Below, piece after piece: positions 8,773-16,576 of a stretch of DNA of 16,576 nt. Position numbers and translations under genes: made by a program. The stretch lies in the NCBI GenBank assembly GCA_021819725.1, contig JAKAQR010000015.1:40006-56581 (forward strand), given 5' to 3'. This DNA is from Actinomycetes bacterium (GTDB taxonomy: Bacteria > Actinomycetota > Acidimicrobiia > Acidimicrobiales > Acidimicrobiaceae). The stretch's first letter is position 1. The number at the start of each line of letters is the position of its first letter. The notes under the pieces are model-generated. The model did no database searches. It was not told the origin of the DNA and saw only the letters and a program-made list of their open reading frames with translations.

Positions 8773-9935
8773 TAATGCCCCATGCCAACATGCTGTGCCT
8801 GTTGCAGGGCCTTTCCTTCCGTCTGTAGCGCCGGGGCAACCATGACCTCGGCCTTCTGGAACTCCTTAATCGTCTCGTAACCACAGGTCGCCATCGAGGT
8901 TCGAAGAGCTCCAAAGAGGTTCATACGGCCGTCGTTCTCATGAGCTGGACCGACAAGAATCTCCTTGAGCGATCCACGCGTCTCGGTACGCACGCGAGTG
9001 CCTCGAGGAAGGGTTGGATGAAACGTCGCCATTCCCCAGTGGAAACCACGCCCAGGCGCTTCGTAGGCTGAAGCGAGAGGAGACCCCATCATCACCGCAT
9101 CCGCACCAACCGCGATGGCCTTGGAGACGTCGCCACCCTTAGACATGCCACCATCGGCGATGACATGCACATACACACCGGTCTCATCGAGATGGCGCAT
9201 TCTTGCCGCGGCAGCGTCGGCAATCGCCGTCGCCTGCGGAACGCCAAGACCTAGCACTGCCCGCGTGGTACAGGCATTGCCTGGGCCCACACCCACCAAT
9301 ACACCAACAGCACCGGTGCGCATGAGGTGCAACGCAGCCTGGTAGGAGGCGCAACCGCCGACGATCACCGGGATCTCGAGCTCGCGGATAAACTTTTTCA
9401 AGTTCAACGGTTCTTCCGACCGCGAAACATGCTCAGCCGATACGACGGTACCCTGGATGACAAGGATATCTAGTTCGCCCGCGAGAATGGACTTGAGCAG
9501 CGGTTGTGTTCGTTGTGGAGTCACCGAAGCAGCTACCACGACACCCTCGGCTTTGATCTGACGAATCCGTTCGGTAACGAGCGACTCCTTGATGGGCTCC
9601 TGGTACACCTCTTGCATGCGTGCCGTAGCTTTTTCAGCAGGCAACGAAGCGATCTCAGCGAAGATAGGGTCAGGATCCTCGTAGCGGGTCCACAGCCCTT
9701 CAAGGTTCAACACGCCCAGCCCACCGAGTCGGCCGATCTCAATAGCCGTCGCAGGTGAGACTACCCCATCCATTGCCGATGCAAGAAAGGGAAGCTCGAA
9801 TCGGAACGCGTCGATCTCCCAGGAGATATCAACATCCTCGGGATCTCTCGTTCTCCGGGACGGTACAATTGCAATATCGTCAAAGCCATAGGCACGTCGA
9901 CCCGACTTACCAATTCCAATCTCTATTTCGGCCAC
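8772..9935 (-). CDS. guaB3: GuaB3-family IMP dehydrogenase (no CBS domains)
   Basis: The product is 387 residues with the start chosen here. It is a TIM-barrel protein of the IMPDH/GMP reductase family, lacking the inserted CBS pair of ordinary GuaB; this short form is typical of the actinobacterial GuaB3 group. The N terminus [20 protein letters not shown] resembles mycobacterial GuaB3. The active-site loop reads [11 protein letters not shown] with Cys222, the position of the catalytic cysteine in classical IMPDH (GxxSxCTTR). The phosphate-binding region [14 protein letters not shown] and GADAVMMGS (261-285) is intact. It probably oxidises IMP to XMP with NAD, feeding the guaA product encoded next to it. 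GTG at 9935 is preferred because GGAGG lies five bases upstream and the start matches the family; another in-frame GTG at 9968 would add 11 residues, with that Shine-Dalgarno inside the gene. It is first in the operon. Confidence 0.9.
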   Translation of the reverse strand: MAEIEIGIGKSGRRAYGFDDIAIVPSRRTRDPEDVDISWEIDAFRFELPFLASAMDGVVSPATAIEIGRLGGLGVLNLEGLWTRYEDPDPIFAEIASLPAEKATARMQEVYQEPIKESLVTERIRQIKAEGVVVAASVTPQRTQPLLKSILAGELDILVIQGTVVSAEHVSRSEEPLNLKKFIRELEIPVIVGGCASYQAALHLMRTGAVGVLVGVGPGNACTTRAVLGLGVPQATAIADAAAARMRHLDETGVYVHVIADGGMSKGGDVSKAIAVGADAVMMGSPLASAYEAPGRGFHWGMATFHPTLPRGTRVRTETRGSLKEILVGPAHENDGRMNLFGALRTSMATCGYETIKEFQKAEVMVAPALQTEGKALQQAQHVGMGH

Positions 9936-10332
9936 AACTTCCTCCAATCGACGGGCTAACAAAAACACCTACGGTCACCAAACCGGCCATCAACCATCCA
10001 AACCCTGCGGGCAGCCACTCTGCCTTCACAGGTCCGGCCCCAATCTCACAGCAACGAGTCACACTGTGGCGCGATGCTGGAACACTGCTGCAGCAGATCT
10101 CGCCTTCGCCGACCCCGCTTCAATTGGCGCGACCCAATCCGCCAAAGCCAATCCACCAAAGCTAATCGTTGTATAGCGTGTCATTCACTACCGACTCGGT
10201 CGCTACAACTGAATGACCCACAACTGACTGATCCACATCCACTACTACCTAGCCAGAGGATTCACCGATCCTGCTCAACTGTTAGAATGCTCTAGTCTAG
10301 TAGCTACGACTTGCACGGAGGTTCTGTATTCG
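9936..10332. other. Divergent intergenic region between guaB3 and the PstS-like gene
   Basis: These 397 bp separate two genes read away from each other, so they must contain both promoters. The minus-strand side holds the GGAGG ribosome-binding site for guaB3 (9941-9945). I could not assign a confident guaB3 promoter. A short imperfect duplication (CCGCCAAAGCCAAT then CCACCAAAGCTAAT) lies at about 10139-10166. No guanine or purine riboswitch core is recognisable. The plus-strand open frames here have low-complexity Pro/Ser/Gln composition and look non-coding. Confidence 0.5.
10261..10288 (+). promoter_or_regulatory. Candidate sigma-70-type promoter of the PstS-like lipoprotein gene
   Basis: TTCACC (10261-10266) and TAGAAT (10283-10288) stand 16 bp apart and match four and five of six bases of the housekeeping consensus. 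They lie 45 bp upstream of the start codon. GGAGG at 10317-10321 is the ribosome-binding site, 11 bases before the ATG. No Pho box is obvious. Confidence 0.4.
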
Positions 10333-11277
10333 ATGCGCCTTAGAGGACTCGGCCTGGTGGTGCTCCTAATCTCAGGACCGATGTTGCTCGCGGCGTGTGG
10401 TTCAACCACTGTAGCAACCCCAACGACCTCGCCAAATGCGACGTCTGCGACGCTTACGCCGGTATCACTCAATGGGGTCACCGTCGATGTCGAGGCCGCA
10501 TCCTCCGTCCGTCCGCTTCTTACCTCGTCAGTTGCGAGCCTGAGTCACAAGTACCCAAAGATACGGATAGCGCTGAGCTACGAACAACCAACCACGATGA
10601 ACCTCATCAGCCTCGAGCACCCAACAAATCTGCGACTCTTCTCAGTAAACCCGGGGCGGACACTCCTCGACCAGCTCGGCGGAACGGAACGCTTTGCATT
10701 CGCCACCAGCACGGTGTACCTCTCGGCCGATCTCCCATCCGCACCAGTGATCACGCTCAACGATGCGGTGCTCATCGGCATCCTGGAGGGATCCATCACC
10801 AACTGGGACAACCCCCTCATCGCATCCGCAAACCCACACCTGACGCTACCCAATCTGAGTATCACCGTCAATACGCTCTCTCACTCTGGACAACGAGTAG
10901 CGATTTTGGAGAGCGAACTCGCGGTCCCTGCGACGAGCTACGGGGCCACTTTTGCACCGCACTGCACGACGACGCCTGGTTGCTTGCATGTCTCACTGAC
11001 CAAGCCGGCACTACCTCTCTTTGCGGTCGACGCCGCCAGCGGGCAGGCAAGTCTGCCAAGTAGTGCGCAGTATCCCCTCACGACCAGCGAGCTGGCCGTC
11101 ATCACCACCGACCCTGCGCACCCCAGAGAGGAGGCTGCTGCTGTTCGGATCACCCAGTCGTTAGTACAGAGTGGGAACCTCCCCGCCACCATTCGCGCGA
11201 GCGAAGAGGCTAGCCTCAACAAACTCCTCAATCAACTCACTATTGAACACTACGCCAATGATCCTGCGCGCACCTAA
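10333..11277 (+). CDS. PstS-like substrate-binding lipoprotein with altered ligand site
   Basis: The 314-residue product starts with a lipoprotein signal peptide: positive MRLRG, a hydrophobic core, and lipobox LAAC with Cys22, so it should be anchored outside the membrane. A Thr/Ser-rich linker follows. The central part ITLNDAVLIGILEGSITNWD, NP, then HLTLPNLSITV, clearly resembles the PstS phosphate-binding family (the segment around IFSGKITNW and LPDLPITV). The classical ligand motifs are degraded: AASSVRPLL stands where GAGSTFxxPLY is expected, the GSG loop is absent, FATSTVYL replaces the SDxPL segment with its Asp, and LSHSGQR replaces RSDGSGTT. It therefore may bind something other than phosphate, or nothing. 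No pstC, pstA, pstB or phoU is adjacent. The ATG at 10333 has GGAGG 11 bases upstream. The fold assignment is good; the ligand is unknown. Confidence 0.75.
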   Translation: MRLRGLGLVVLLISGPMLLAACGSTTVATPTTSPNATSATLTPVSLNGVTVDVEAASSVRPLLTSSVASLSHKYPKIRIALSYEQPTTMNLISLEHPTNLRLFSVNPGRTLLDQLGGTERFAFATSTVYLSADLPSAPVITLNDAVLIGILEGSITNWDNPLIASANPHLTLPNLSITVNTLSHSGQRVAILESELAVPATSYGATFAPHCTTTPGCLHVSLTKPALPLFAVDAASGQASLPSSAQYPLTTSELAVITTDPAHPREEAAAVRITQSLVQSGNLPATIRASEEASLNKLLNQLTIEHYANDPART

Positions 11278-11484
11278 GCCTTGACGCAAGGAAGGGCCAG
11301 TATCTGGTGCGCAGCGTGTTAGGGGAGGACTCAATCAGACCTCACAAGTACGTGCATCGACGCCGCGACTCAAAGGATTGGCGAGGGTGGGCCCATACCT
11401 GGTCTCGGGTCCAGCACCCTTCAATTTGGCGACCCACCCACCGAAGGCATCAGACCATCATCGTTCTTGGAATGTTCACCCACA

Positions 11485-11542
11485 ACCACGCGGGTGCCCC
11501 TGGTATGGCAAGTGGTGCTACGATGGTCGTGGGCACCCTGGT
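11485..11542 (+). ncRNA. Bulged hairpin in the DUF190 leader (candidate cis-regulatory RNA)
   Basis: GGGTGCCC (11492-11499) pairs perfectly with GGGCACCC (11531-11538). Outside it ACCA (11485-11488) pairs with TGGT (11539-11542), leaving a 3-nt bulge CGC on the 5' side, so the helix has 12 pairs. The 31-nt apical region contains a nested small stem ACGA-TGG-TCGT (11520-11530) directly against the main helix. It ends about 117 nt before the DUF190 start. The architecture would suit an RNA element, but no known riboswitch class is recognised. Confidence 0.3.
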
Positions 11543-11578
11543 GTCAGAGATGCGTAGTCAGAGATGCGTAGTCAGAGA
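11543..11578 (+). repeat. 14-bp tandem repeat, about 2.6 copies
   Basis: GTCAGAGATGCGTA occurs at 11543-11556 and again at 11557-11570, followed by a partial third copy GTCAGAGA (11571-11578). It abuts the 3' side of the bulged hairpin. Possible readings are regulator-binding iterons or simple replication slippage. Confidence 0.85.
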
Positions 11579-11594
11579 ACGTGGTGAAAGATAC

Positions 11595-11606
11595 GTGGTC
11601 GACCAC
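11595..11606. promoter_or_regulatory. Perfect 12-bp palindrome GTGGTCGACCAC
   Basis: The 12 bases are identical on both strands. The site lies 54 bp upstream of the DUF190 start codon and 17 bp after the tandem repeat. It could bind a dimeric regulator. As RNA it could form only a tight stem, so an operator is the more natural reading. No cognate regulator is encoded in the window. Confidence 0.3.
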
Positions 11607-11615
11607 AGTAGCCAG

Positions 11616-11633
11616 CGGTGTGGTGCAACACCG
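11616..11633 (+). other. Short hairpin just upstream of the DUF190 ribosome-binding site
   Basis: CGGTGT (11616-11621) and ACACCG (11628-11633) form a perfect 6-bp stem with loop GGTGCA. It ends 16 bases before the GGAGG Shine-Dalgarno (11650-11654). It could be part of a folded 5' leader that controls access to the start. Confidence 0.3.
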
Positions 11634-11659
11634 GGCGAATCCTGCGCGAGGAGGGCAAC

Positions 11660-11974
11660 ATGGACACAGAACTGCTCATCATCTTTGTCAATGAATCGGA
11701 CCGAGTACATCACCGCTCAGCTGCTGACTTCATCATCCGCCAGGCCCTCGATGCTGGGCTCGTTGGAGCCTCTGCTTTTCGTGCCATCGATGGGTTCGGG
11801 ACCCACCACCGCCTCCACCATCAAACACTCCTCTCAATGACGGACGACGAGGGCATCGCCATCTTTGTCTCGGACACCCCTGATAAACTCGATCACTTCG
11901 TGGATGCTCTCACCGCTGCTGGAGTCACCGCAGCCACGCTGCGCCTCCCTGTCACACTTGGCCATCTCGGTTGA
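11660..11974 (+). CDS. DUF190 family PII-like protein
   Basis: This 104-residue protein has the DUF190 pattern: a first strand LLIIFVNESDR followed by a basic/His stretch, helix AADFIIRQALDAGLVGASAFRAI with the conserved AGLxGA core, DGFGTHHRLH (family GxxGFGxxxxxH), then a strand and helix with VSDTPDKLDHFVDAL. The fold is the ferredoxin-like trimer of PII signalling proteins, but T-loop motifs for nitrogen regulation are absent. Members often sit next to the fluoride exporter gene crcB; none is present here, so its role is unknown. The ATG at 11660 is chosen over the upstream in-frame start at 11618 because AGGAGGG lies five bases before it and the family begins there. The upstream leader is unusually structured. 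Length is normal for the family. Confidence 0.82.
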   Translation: MDTELLIIFVNESDRVHHRSAADFIIRQALDAGLVGASAFRAIDGFGTHHRLHHQTLLSMTDDEGIAIFVSDTPDKLDHFVDALTAAGVTAATLRLPVTLGHLG

Positions 11975-12197
11975 GTTAGTTGGGGTTGGGTGATCACTGA
12001 GGAGCTACCATGGCAGCTACGGCACTGTGAGTCAGAGGGAGTTGCCATCTACCCCAGTCAATCGTTACCGCAGAACAAGCGATGTCGAAACGGGACATCG
12101 GAGGTTCTCTGCCCACTGACGACAGCCTCCCGGCTCGCGTGGCGAACCCAAGAGCTCTGTCGGCAGTCGTTTCCGCCACACTGACCAAGTGTCCCGA

Positions 12198-12539
12198 ATG
12201 AGAACGGTGATGTTCTTTGCTCCTGACCCGGAAACGCAGTGCCGCTGGTGGGCGAACCACATGATCGATGGCGAACCCCAGCACGAAGGGTTGTACTGGT
12301 GGCTCGAGACCGGCGAAGGAACTGAGATAGGTTTTCACCCCGCCGACAGTGAGCGTAATCCTCTGGGAGGTACTCCCGTAGTGTATTGGAATCCTCTTCA
12401 CGGAGTCGATAGACAACTCCAAGACCTCCTCGCGGTTGGCTGCACATTGCATCGCGGACCCCTGGCAATCGGATCCGGTCGTCGAATTTGCCAGGTACTT
12501 GATCCATTCGGCAACTGTTTTGGGCTCGACGGCCGCTAA
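12198..12539 (+). CDS. VOC-superfamily (glyoxalase/bleomycin-resistance fold) small protein
   Basis: The product is 113 residues from ATG 12198. It has the single-module pair of beta-alpha-beta-beta-beta repeats of the vicinal-oxygen-chelate fold: MFFAPDPETQCRWWANHM (strand, then helix), a middle TPVVYWNP strand, VDRQLQDLLAVGCTLHRGP (helix and strand), and the end signature CQVLDPFGNCFGLDG, close to the family DPxGNxxxL. The usual metal ligands are not evident: no His in the first strand and no Glu after GNxFGL. It may therefore be a binding or resistance-type protein rather than a metalloenzyme (inference). No Shine-Dalgarno precedes either ATG 12198 or the in-frame GTG 12189, so the start is uncertain. 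Long minus-strand frames overlap it, but their sequences show no family features. Confidence 0.7.
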   Translation: MRTVMFFAPDPETQCRWWANHMIDGEPQHEGLYWWLETGEGTEIGFHPADSERNPLGGTPVVYWNPLHGVDRQLQDLLAVGCTLHRGPLAIGSGRRICQVLDPFGNCFGLDGR

Positions 12540-12865
12540 AGCCGGACGACATCGTGAAGTCAATGCTGACACGTCTCCCGCGCTTCCCGTTCGACCAACC
12601 TGTCACATCGCCCTCCTTGGGTTGGCTCGCCGCGCCGTTCATCTGGCCATCATTGGCGATATCTATCGTCCCGCGCCAAACCATCCGGTGTTCTTAGCTC
12701 AGGCTCACTCGTGACAACGCCCTGCTCATCTCGCCGAGGGTCACCTGGCCCAGGCAGGCGGGTAGGCGTCGACGACTCCGGTCGTTCTCACGCCAGCCGT
12801 CACGACTGACCCATGAAACACCGTCGACCTCTACCGAATTCGCTCAGCGCTAAACTCGTCGTAGT
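12540..12865. other. 326-bp intergenic region before the thioesterase gene
   Basis: No gene, RNA or strong hairpin is visible between the VOC protein stop and the thioesterase start. The plus-strand frame running to 12714 has no family features or ribosome-binding site. The only signal is a TAAACT box close to the thioesterase start, listed separately. Confidence 0.5.
12851..12856 (+). promoter_or_regulatory. Candidate -10 box for a leaderless thioesterase transcript
   Basis: TAAACT ends nine bases before the ATG at 12866, and no Shine-Dalgarno lies between. This spacing puts transcription initiation at or within a few bases of the start codon, the usual geometry of leaderless mRNAs common in actinobacteria. 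A -35 element is not clear. Confidence 0.35.
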
Positions 12866-13720
12866 ATGCCATTAGATGGACAACCCGTGAACTCTCCGTT
12901 GATCGACGCTCAAGAGAAGACGGGCGACACCGATTCCTCACCCTCCGCACCTGTGAGCTACTTCACTCGCCAGGATGCACATCGCTATCTGCCACTTCCC
13001 CCCAGTGAGGGACCCTGGAATCCCCTAGCCTGCCATGGTGGTCCGCCTTCGGCGCTCGCCGTCCACGAGCTCGAGGGCTACGAATCCAATCCCGAACGCA
13101 GACTCTCACAGGTGCACGTTGACTTCTTCGGGGAGGTCCCACTCAAACCCCTCACCTGGGACACCAAGCGACTGCGCTCCGGACGCCGTATCGAATTGAT
13201 CGAGACCACGGCACGCACCGACGCGGAACGCATCGTGCTCTCTGCTCGTGGTTGGCGGATGTCGACCGAGGCCCAACGCGCTCCCCAAAGGGAGCCAAGC
13301 ACCGTGATACCAGGTCAAGAGCATGGTCACCCAGACCAGACCATGTCCTCATTCCCCTATGGCGCCTCCATTGACTGGTCATTTCTTGAGGGCGGCTTTA
13401 CTGATCCTGGTCCCGCGACCGTCTGGGCACAGCCACGGCTCAACCTGATCGACCGTGAACCCCTCCAGCCGATCGAGGCGGTGTTCCTGGTAGCGGACTC
13501 TGCGAATGGGATCAGCTCCGAGCTCGACTTCCATCAGTTTCTCTTCATCCCTACGGCGATGGAGATCGCCCTCCGATCGCGCCCGCTTAGCACCGAGATC
13601 GGGATCTCTGCACGGACAACCGTCGCTCACGACGGGATTGGCACCACGCGCGCTACCCTCTTTGACCGCGACCACAGTTATGGGTACCTGTTGCAGACCC
13701 TCTACGTCGACCGCCGGTAA
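12866..13720 (+). CDS. TesB-like acyl-CoA thioesterase (double hotdog fold)
   Basis: The 284-residue protein fits the thioesterase-like superfamily of actinobacteria. HGGPPSAL (57-64), after EGPWNP, is the conserved start of the first hotdog. It is followed by RRLSQVHVDFFGEVPLKPL and RSGRRIELIE, matching the strand pattern of tandem 4HBT domains. The second half contains ELDFHQFLFIPTA and ends YGYLLQTLYVDRR, like the final strands of such proteins. The role is probably hydrolysis of acyl-CoA esters in the cytoplasm; the substrate cannot be told. About 30 N-terminal residues before YFTRQDAHRY are Ser/Pro/Asp-rich and probably disordered. ATG at 12866 is supported only by the nearby TAAACT box; there is no Shine-Dalgarno. 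The gene converges with the Nudix gene, the two stops being 24 bp apart. Confidence 0.75.
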   Translation: MPLDGQPVNSPLIDAQEKTGDTDSSPSAPVSYFTRQDAHRYLPLPPSEGPWNPLACHGGPPSALAVHELEGYESNPERRLSQVHVDFFGEVPLKPLTWDTKRLRSGRRIELIETTARTDAERIVLSARGWRMSTEAQRAPQREPSTVIPGQEHGHPDQTMSSFPYGASIDWSFLEGGFTDPGPATVWAQPRLNLIDREPLQPIEAVFLVADSANGISSELDFHQFLFIPTAMEIALRSRPLSTEIGISARTTVAHDGIGTTRATLFDRDHSYGYLLQTLYVDRR

Positions 13721-13744
13721 GGAGAACCTCCCGCGTCAAGCCAG

Positions 13745-14392
13745 TCACTCGAGGAGCGCCAACAGGTCGACTAACATTCGTGCCGAGGCACCCCAGATAA
13801 GGTCCGGCGCCATCACAAAAAAATGAAACAGACCCCAACCGAGAGCCTCGCTGTACCAAAGCTCGCAAAAGTAATCAGGTGTATATACCAAGCTGAGCGG
13901 CACTTCTAGCACTGCCTCGACCTCGTCGGCGTTGAGGGCAACGACTGGCCGTGACGTAGCACACCCAACGACGCCAGAAAAACTGCTCCCACTTCCACGA
14001 ATGGCACCCGAGCCGAGAAAGCCCAGCAGCTCGATAACGGAGCCATCGATGCCAACCTCCTCGTATGTCTCCCGCAGGGCGGCATGCCCAAGCGTCTCTC
14101 CGGCTTCGACCTTGCCTCCCGGAAAGGAGATTTCACGAGGGTGATTCCGCAACGCTCCAGAACGTCTCGTCATCAATACCATCGTCTCGCCGCCAGCGGG
14201 ATAGAGCAGCAAGAGGACGGCGGCACCGTTCCCACCGATCTCAGTAGGCAGTGGGGAGAGAGTCCGTTGTAACCGCTCCACGACCTCGGAGTACGGAGGA
14301 ATACCGCCAGAGGGCGATCGCAGCATCACGGGGACACGACGGGCAACCGTCGGCAACCCTTGGAGGTATTGATGGAGATCCCGTACCGTCAT
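13745..14392 (-). CDS. Nudix hydrolase, CoA pyrophosphatase type (NudL/YeaB-like)
   Basis: The 215-residue protein carries a complete Nudix box at 93-115: G-x5-E (GKVEAGE), seven residues, then RETYEEVGI, with Glu111 and Glu112 as metal ligands. Immediately before it LMTRRSGALRNHPREISFPG fits the extra signature of the CoA-hydrolysing subgroup (LLTxRSxxLRxHxGEVSFPGG), with Arg in place of the Gly before Glu. These enzymes split CoA and its derivatives to phosphopantetheine and 3',5'-ADP, probably in housekeeping of oxidised or excess CoA. The acyl-CoA thioesterase converging on it suggests a loose acyl-CoA theme, but the two are on opposite strands. The ATG at 14392 has no clear Shine-Dalgarno close by. 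It follows groEL after 155 bp with a terminator between, so it is probably a separate transcript. Confidence 0.85.
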   Translation of the reverse strand: MTVRDLHQYLQGLPTVARRVPVMLRSPSGGIPPYSEVVERLQRTLSPLPTEIGGNGAAVLLLLYPAGGETMVLMTRRSGALRNHPREISFPGGKVEAGETLGHAALRETYEEVGIDGSVIELLGFLGSGAIRGSGSSFSGVVGCATSRPVVALNADEVEAVLEVPLSLVYTPDYFCELWYSEALGWGLFHFFVMAPDLIWGASARMLVDLLALLE

Positions 14393-14477
14393 GGCGACTC
14401 AGCTGCAACCTTCCCCTCGTGAACGCCAGCATCAAACCTTCTTTGCACCCACAGCACTGAGTGCGACCCGTGCCTAA

Positions 14478-14518
14478 AACTAGCTCTGGCGGATGTTCAC
14501 ACACCCGCCAGAGTAGTT
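14478..14518 (-). terminator. Intrinsic terminator of groES-groEL
   Basis: On the minus strand the RNA forms CTCTGGCGG/CCGCCAGAG, a perfect 9-bp G+C-rich stem (14505-14513 with 14484-14492). AACTA/TAGTT extends it by five pairs past a single bulged base. The loop is 12 nt. The 3' arm runs into UUUU. It starts 30 bp after the groEL stop. On the plus strand CCTTTT also follows, so it may work in both directions. Confidence 0.8.
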
Positions 14519-14547
14519 CCTTTTAGCAAAGGAGCAAGGATAGATGA

Positions 14548-16493
<1,946 letters not shown>

Positions 16494-16539
16494 TCTGTTT
16501 TGCCTCCTTGTTTGAGTTAACTTGCCACCTATTGGCCAA

Positions 16540-16566
16540 CTAGCACTCTAGTGCCTCGAGTGCTAA
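16540..16566. promoter_or_regulatory. CIRCE operator (HrcA binding site) upstream of groES
   Basis: The plus strand reads CTAGCACTC, nine bases (TAGTGCCTC), then GAGTGCTAA. This matches the CIRCE consensus TTAGCACTC-N9-GAGTGCTAA with a single mismatch at the first base of one arm. It lies 47 bp upstream of the groES start, so HrcA should repress the operon at normal temperature. The promoter itself overlaps the operator or lies partly beyond the right edge; I could not fix its -35 and -10 boxes. Confidence 0.93.
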
Positions 16567-16576
16567 CTTCCATCCT

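Larger units (their letters stand above)
11278..11659 (+). other. Structured 382-bp leader/intergenic region before the DUF190 gene
   Basis: The region between the lipoprotein stop and the DUF190 start has several strong local structures packed in its last 175 bp: a bulged hairpin, a 14-bp tandem repeat, a perfect palindrome and a short hairpin, each listed separately. The first 200 bp show only a weak CCTTG/CAAGG stem just after the lipoprotein stop (11279-11291), without a U-tract. I could not fit the fluoride or cobalamin riboswitch consensus to it. No confident promoter was found. Confidence 0.5.

Noticed and set aside
9755..10295. Plus-strand open frames in the guaB3/PstS-like intergenic region
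   Set aside because: They are low-complexity, overlap guaB3 antisense or the promoter region, and have no ribosome-binding site.
11279..11291. CCTTG/CAAGG hairpin after the PstS-like gene as terminator
   Set aside because: The stem is only five pairs with a three-base loop and there is no U-tract.
11543..11578. CRISPR-like array
   Set aside because: The 14-bp repeats are directly adjacent with no spacers, and no cas genes are present.
11485..11659. Fluoride or cobalamin riboswitch upstream of the DUF190 gene
   Set aside because: The family's link to crcB made a fluoride switch plausible, but the conserved core and pseudoknot pattern could not be found; the cobalamin core with its B12 box is also absent.
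11307..11840. 177-codon plus-strand frame overlapping the DUF190 gene in another frame
   Set aside because: The DUF190 frame has a strong Shine-Dalgarno and a family match; this frame runs through the structured leader and its composition is unlike a protein.
12058..12684. Two long minus-strand open frames (to 12572 and 12684) opposite the VOC gene
   Set aside because: Their translations have no recognisable domain or start signal, while the plus-strand frame has a clear VOC end signature.

Overview
The window looks like chromosomal core DNA from a moderately G+C-rich actinobacterium. Three things point there: a CBS-less GuaB3-type IMP dehydrogenase upstream of guaA, a groES-groEL pair under a CIRCE operator, and frequent GTG/TTG or possibly leaderless starts. 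The gene set and the style of the intergenic DNA would fit an acidophilic iron-oxidising member of Acidimicrobiia (Ferrimicrobium/Acidimicrobium-like). That placement is inference from sequence style; no database search was done.

Layout, left to right. (1) Bases 2-610 (+) hold the 3' end of a membrane-anchored BNR-like repeat protein, built from exact 156-bp (52-codon) tandem units. (2) Bases 611-1291 have no convincing gene; one reading frame on the minus strand looks like a decayed coding remnant. (3) 1292-2449 (-) is a TDT-family (TehA/Mae1/SLAC1-like) membrane transporter. (4) 2692-4719 (-) is a membrane GT2 glycosyltransferase with a C-terminal PilZ domain, BcsA-like and orphaned from other cellulose genes. 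(5) 5071-9935 (-) is a tight operon guaB3-guaA-pcrA: TAGTG overlap between the first two, 3-bp gap before a TTG start for the third. (6) 10333-11277 (+) is a divergently transcribed PstS-like lipoprotein that appears to have lost most phosphate-binding residues. (7) 11278-11659 is a structured intergenic region (bulged hairpin, 14-bp tandem repeat, 12-bp palindrome, 6-bp hairpin) leading to a DUF190 PII-like protein (11660-11974). (8) A small VOC/glyoxalase-fold protein (12198-12539) and a TesB-like thioesterase (12866-13720) follow on the plus strand. (9) A convergent CoA-type Nudix hydrolase lies at 13745-14392 (-). (10) groES-groEL (16493 to 14548, -) starts behind a CIRCE operator at the right edge and ends at a strong hairpin terminator.

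Functionally this is mostly housekeeping: guanine nucleotide synthesis (IMP to XMP to GMP), DNA repair helicase, HrcA-regulated chaperonin, and CoA/acyl-CoA housekeeping. Interspersed are accessory functions: a c-di-GMP-responsive exopolysaccharide synthase, an anion transporter, a repeat surface protein and an orphan PII-like protein. I found no CRISPR array, tRNA, rRNA, insertion sequence or phage genes, and no clear evidence of a wholly new multi-gene system. The most interesting items are the structured leader of the DUF190 gene, the ligand-stripped PstS homologue, the GuaB3 with an intact catalytic-type cysteine, and the in-register repeat array.
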